9,071 nt of DNA from JBCBJZ01 sp038522635 (GTDB lineage Bacteria > Pseudomonadota > Alphaproteobacteria > Rhizobiales > Hyphomicrobiaceae), in the NCBI GenBank assembly GCA_038522635.1, contig JBCBJZ010000146.1, forward strand, positions 1 to 9,071, given 5' to 3'. Positions 6,709-9,071 of this stretch are shown here, one piece after another. Under the pieces are notes generated by a model. That model made no database searches. It worked only from the letters and a program-made list of their open reading frames with translations, and had not been told where the DNA came from. The translations under genes were made by a program, and so were the position numbers. The stretch's first letter is position 1; each line of letters starts with the position of its first letter.

Positions 6709-6851
6709 TGTCATCCTACCCCTTGTGGGTAGGATCCATCTCTCAACCAGCGTGGTCTGTCGGGACGCGGCGCTCGTTATGCGAGCGGCATCCCACCGCC
6801 AGGCCTGGACTCGCTGAGCGTTAGATCCTCGCCACGAGGGCGAGGATGACA
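6709..6851. repeat. 143-bp interspersed-repeat-like element with TGTCATCC/GGATGACA ends
   Basis: The element starts with TGTCATCC and ends with GGATGACA. Each end folds on its own: TCCTACCC-CTTGT-GGGTAGGA at 6714-6734 and ATCCTCGCC-ACGAG-GGCGAGGAT at 6825-6847. The middle holds GCTCG-TTATG-CGAGC (6772-6786) and the palindrome CCAGGCCTGG (6799-6808). The layout of two terminal hairpins plus internal stems resembles non-coding interspersed repeats (REP or MITE-like) that I recall from alphaproteobacterial intergenic regions. It encodes no protein. It lies between converging genes, where such hairpins could also end transcription in both directions. Confidence 0.75.
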
Positions 6852-6896
6852 TGGTTGTTCGAAGCGGCCCGCGCGGCACCGCCCCAGGCGGCAGGT

Positions 6897-6951
6897 GAGG
6901 ATGACAGGGTTCGTTGACGCCAAAGACCGCGCTACGCACGCTGTCATCCTC
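6897..6951. repeat. Second inverted pair of the GGATGACA word
   Basis: GAGGATGACAG (6897-6907) and CTGTCATCCTC (6941-6951) form perfect 11-bp arms around a 33-nt loop. The core word is the same as at the ends of the 143-bp element just to the left. It ends 12 nt from the stop of the minus-strand gene and may serve as that gene's 3' hairpin. It could be a remnant or miniature copy of the same repeat family. Confidence 0.65.
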
Positions 6952-6963
6952 TCCGCCCGAGAC

Positions 6964-7407
6964 CTACTTCACCGTGATCGTGATGACCTCTGAAACCACC
7001 GGGCGCTTGTGGGGGACGTGGGTCCAGTCGCCCATCACCAGTTGCATCGTGTGTTTGCCCGGCTTCAACGTCAGCGTCGTCTCGGTCTGGCCTTTGCCGA
7101 AGTGCAGGTGGTTGTCATCGCTCGGCAGCGCGTTCGTCAGTTCATCAGCGCCATCTGGACCCTTGCCGAGCGGCGGGCGGTCAACCAGCAGGTGGTGGTG
7201 GCCGGTGTTCGCCTTCTCAGTGCCGGCCGGGGCGACGCCCATGTTCTTCAAGCCGAATTGCACCGTGACGGGGCTTGATACGGTATCGCCGTCCTTTAGG
7301 TTGATGAAGTACACGCTGGCGTTGGGTGCCGATGGCGTTTCCTGGGCGCTTACCGTAAGCGGTGCGAACAGCAGTGCGGCGGCTACGGCGAAAGCGAACA
7401 TCCTCAT
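6964..7407 (-). CDS. Secreted DUF4399-type histidine-rich protein
   Basis: The 147-residue product begins with a Sec signal peptide: a basic start, a hydrophobic run to about residue 18, and likely cleavage at VSA|QE near 21. The mature part is one small beta-rich domain resembling DUF4399, recognised from memory by INLKDGDTVSSPVTVQFGL, TGHHHLLVD (69-76), NHLHFGKGQTET (99-110) and LKPGKHTMQL. His70-72, 100, 102, 119, 130 and 133 could bind metal; that is inference and the family function is unknown. The ATG at 7407 has GAGGAG 7 nt upstream; the frame is open further upstream but lacks support. It is divergent from the ECF sigma gene with 96 nt between starts, which makes it a candidate target of that sigma factor. 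Confidence 0.85.
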   Translation of the reverse strand: MRMFAFAVAAALLFAPLTVSAQETPSAPNASVYFINLKDGDTVSSPVTVQFGLKNMGVAPAGTEKANTGHHHLLVDRPPLGKGPDGADELTNALPSDDNHLHFGKGQTETTLTLKPGKHTMQLVMGDWTHVPHKRPVVSEVITITVK

Positions 7408-7503
7408 ATGAGGTCTCCTCGTTTGTGCTTCGTTGTCGGGCGTCGTTGTTGGTGGACGTTTGAGCCCGCGTTTAAGAACACACGAGGCGGCAGGTTTATT
7501 CGG
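7408..7503. promoter_or_regulatory. Divergent spacer between the DUF4399 gene and the ECF sigma gene
   Basis: Ninety-six nucleotides must hold both promoters. GAGGAG (7415-7420, minus strand) is the ribosome site of the DUF4399 gene. Two CGTTT words at 7457-7461 and 7469-7473 stand 12 bp apart as a direct repeat. CGTT is a common -10 core of ECF promoters, but I find no GGAAC-type -35 at the right distance in either direction, so no promoter is assigned. Confidence 0.4.
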
Positions 7504-8025
7504 ATGCGCGATCGCTCCCCAGCGCAAACAGATGTCCGGCACGGCCTCGCCGACGTTTTCCCGCGCCTTTGGCGTTACTGCCTGACGCTCACGGCGAACC
7601 GTGCCGATGCCGATGACCTCGCCCAGGCGGCCTGCCTGCGCGCCATCGAACGTGCGCATCTGTTTGAACCTGGCACGCATCTGGACCGCTGGGTTTTCAC
7701 GATCGCGCATCGCATCTGGCTGAACGAGCTGCGTGCCGCCCGCCTGCGCCGCGGCGGTGGCCTGGCCCCCATCGAGGATGTCGATCTGATCGATGAAAAA
7801 GCGGATACGGAAATGAATTTTTCCGCCCGTGAGCTGTTACGCAAAGTGTTGCGGCTGCCCGAAGCGCAACGTGTTGTCGTGTTGCTCGTTTACGTTGAGG
7901 GCTATGCTTACAAGGAGGCGGCCGCGATCATCGGCATTCCCATCGGCACGGTGATGAGCCGGTTGGCGGCGGCGCGCAAGAAGCTAGCCGCGCAGGACAG
8001 CGAACAAGCGAGCAAGCGGGCATGA
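7504..8025 (+). CDS. ECF-type RNA polymerase sigma factor
   Basis: The 173-residue protein has the two-domain layout of extracytoplasmic-function sigma factors. Region 2 is at about 12-80, with ADDLAQAACLRAIERAHLF for -10 recognition and core binding and WVFTIAHRIWLNELR behind it. A short acidic linker with EDVDLIDEKAD follows. Region 4 is at about 105-161, with LPEAQRVVVLLVYVEGYAYKEAA and a helix-turn-helix ending in GIPIGTVMSRLAAARKKL for -35 recognition. It should direct RNA polymerase to a small stress-type regulon. The ATG at 7504 gives a normal N-terminus; the ribosome site is modest (AGG at -10). The stop overlaps the anti-sigma start as ATGA. It looks like the group often paired with RsiW-like anti-sigma factors in alphaproteobacteria; the exact ECF group is not assigned. 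Confidence 0.93.
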   Translation: MRDRSPAQTDVRHGLADVFPRLWRYCLTLTANRADADDLAQAACLRAIERAHLFEPGTHLDRWVFTIAHRIWLNELRAARLRRGGGLAPIEDVDLIDEKADTEMNFSARELLRKVLRLPEAQRVVVLLVYVEGYAYKEAAAIIGIPIGTVMSRLAAARKKLAAQDSEQASKRA

Positions 8026-8918
8026 GCAGCGCCTTGACGTTCAGCGACGAGCAGTTGACGGCCTACCTTGATGGCGAGGCAGACGCGGCGTTGTGCACGC
8101 AGATTGAGAGCGCGTTGGAGCGTGATGCGGCGTTGGCCGCGCGCTTGCAGGCTCTGGAGGTCGATGCCGCGGCGATCCGGGCGACGTTTGATGCGTTGCT
8201 GCTCTCGGCGCCGCCAGCGCCTGCGGCGGTGGATGCGGCCGAGAGCGGGCGCATGCGCGTTTCAGAAGCAGAGACGTCCGAACGAGCGGCACTGCGAGAC
8301 GTGACATCTCAAGATAGGGCATCGCGAGACGCAACGTCTCAGGGCGGTTCCGCGGGGCCGAGCCGCGCGCGACGCCACGACGGCGTTGTTACACCCACCC
8401 GCCCCGTGCGAGCGCTCGCATGGGCGGCATGTGCGGCCGGCTTCGCACTGCTTGGCGGGTTAGGCGGTTGGTTGGCCGCCGGTAGCCAGGCGCAAAGCTG
8501 GGACAGCGCGGCGGCCACCTATCACGCCCTCTACGTCCGCCAGACGCTGGCGCCGGTGATCGCCGAACCAGCCCGGCAGGCACGTGAACTGGCACGCGTC
8601 TCATCCGCGCTAGGCCGCCCGCTCAACGCGGCCGATCTGCGCAGCCTCAAAGACCTCGCCTACAAGCGGGCCCAAGTGCTGGGCTATGAGGGCCGCCCCC
8701 TGATCCAGCTCGCCTTCCTGTCACGCGATGGCGTGCCGATCGCGTTGTGCATCATCCGCGCCGCAGGCTCTTCTGGTAGCGGCGACGTCGCGACGGCCCG
8801 CTACGATGGGCTCAACGCCGCGCGGTGGTCCAAGGACGGCTACGACTTTTTGTTGCTCGGCAACAAGGACGCTGAGCAGCTCAGAACTTACGCTGAGCAT
8901 TTCCGGGCGAAACTCTGA
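8022..8918 (+). CDS. Membrane anti-sigma factor, RsiW-like
   Basis: The 298-residue protein starts inside the sigma stop codon (ATGA overlap), so synthesis is translationally coupled. Residues 7-45 (FSDEQLTAYLDGEAD...DAALAARLQAL) match the cytoplasmic N-terminus of COG5662-type anti-sigma factors. The HxxxCxxC zinc motif is absent, with only Cys25 in this part. Residues 62-128 form a disordered, charged linker. One membrane helix lies at about 130-153 (ALAWAACAAGFALLGGLGGWLA). Residues 157-298 should be periplasmic, with ATYHALYVRQTLAPV, an RPLIQLAFLSRDGVPIALCII strand pair and a closing YDFLLLGNKDAEQLRTYAEHF. It presumably sequesters the sigma factor until a periplasmic signal releases it. 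The signal is unknown. Confidence 0.9.
   Translation: MSSALTFSDEQLTAYLDGEADAALCTQIESALERDAALAARLQALEVDAAAIRATFDALLLSAPPAPAAVDAAESGRMRVSEAETSERAALRDVTSQDRASRDATSQGGSAGPSRARRHDGVVTPTRPVRALAWAACAAGFALLGGLGGWLAAGSQAQSWDSAAATYHALYVRQTLAPVIAEPARQARELARVSSALGRPLNAADLRSLKDLAYKRAQVLGYEGRPLIQLAFLSRDGVPIALCIIRAAGSSGSGDVATARYDGLNAARWSKDGYDFLLLGNKDAEQLRTYAEHFRAKL
8296..8340. repeat. Imperfect 30-bp repeat with nested palindromes in the anti-sigma linker
   Basis: GAGACGTGACATCTC (8296-8310) and GAGACGCAACGTCTC (8326-8340) stand exactly 30 bp apart and encode RDVTSQ and RDATSQ ten residues apart. Each copy is itself an inverted repeat (the second perfectly, GAGACG-CAA-CGTCTC). They lie in the disordered linker before the membrane helix. 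Confidence 0.65.
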
Positions 8919-8981
8919 GCCGCATCCGTCCTGCGTCAGAGCAACGGGCGCTTGCATTCTGCGTTGAAGCAGAGCCGACGT

Positions 8982-9071
8982 CTGGAGTCAGTTTGCTTCA
9001 AATTGAAGCGGAACTGACATCTAAGCTTTTGTTTTGCCGTTAATCTTTCGCTTCAGGCGATTCCACCTGAA
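8982..9071 (+). repeat. Composite palindromic repeat, copy B (cut by right edge)
   Basis: It begins about 60 nt after the anti-sigma stop. The first part is a hairpin of AGTCAGTTTGCTTCAA (8987-9002) with TTGAAGCGGAACTGACAT (9003-9020). The second part, 9031-9071, matches the minus strand of 1042-1002 at 40 of 41 positions and contains the CTTCAGG/CCTGAAG palindrome. Both copies lie directly downstream of a gene and in the same orientation relative to it, so within the window they form an inverted pair about 8 kb apart. The element continues past the edge. Confidence 0.85.

Noticed and set aside
7446..7476. TTGTTG ... TTTAAG as a housekeeping promoter for the sigma gene
   Set aside because: The spacer is 19 bp and both hexamers are poor; not supportable.
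7408..7710. N-terminal extension of the DUF4399 gene to 7710
   Set aside because: It would bury the signal peptide, overlap the sigma gene on the other strand and bypass the good GAGGAG ribosome site.

Overview
The window is GC-rich and reads as the chromosome of an anoxygenic phototrophic alphaproteobacterium (purple bacterium or aerobic phototroph). The main evidence is a complete bchI-bchD pair plus most of bchO, the magnesium-chelatase genes of bacteriochlorophyll synthesis. A dxs gene on the opposite strand and dispersed palindromic intergenic repeats of an alphaproteobacterial style support this. Genus cannot be fixed from the sequence alone.

Left half (1-4102, minus strand): transcription runs bchI -> bchD -> bchO. 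bchI and bchD overlap by 14 nt. bchD and bchO are separated by about 209 nt, of which about 120 nt is a composite palindromic repeat (copy A) that reaches into the last codons of bchD. bchO has a strong ribosome binding site and runs off the left edge near its C-terminus. Together the genes encode the AAA+ motor (BchI), its VWA-containing partner (BchD) and an alpha/beta-hydrolase accessory protein (BchO) for insertion of Mg2+ into protoporphyrin IX.

Centre (4103-6567): a roughly 300-nt divergent regulatory region lies between bchI and dxs. It contains an 18-bp PpsR/CrtJ-type box (TGT-N12-ACA) with an embedded TTGACA -35-like hexamer facing bchI, a second degenerate box, and an AT-rich inverted repeat. 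dxs (1-deoxyxylulose-5-phosphate synthase) makes the precursor of the isoprenoids needed for bacteriochlorophyll tails and carotenoids, so the divergent pair joins the tetrapyrrole and isoprenoid branches. This DXS has low-complexity extensions at both ends and a shortened central loop.

Right half (6568-9071): a gene-free stretch of about 400 nt holds a 143-bp element with TGTCATCC/GGATGACA ends and a further inverted pair of the same word. Next comes a minus-strand gene for a secreted DUF4399-type histidine-rich protein. Divergent from it is a translationally coupled (ATGA) ECF sigma factor and membrane anti-sigma factor pair. The window ends in copy B of the composite repeat, inverted relative to copy A. 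No tRNA, rRNA, CRISPR array, insertion sequence or phage gene was seen.
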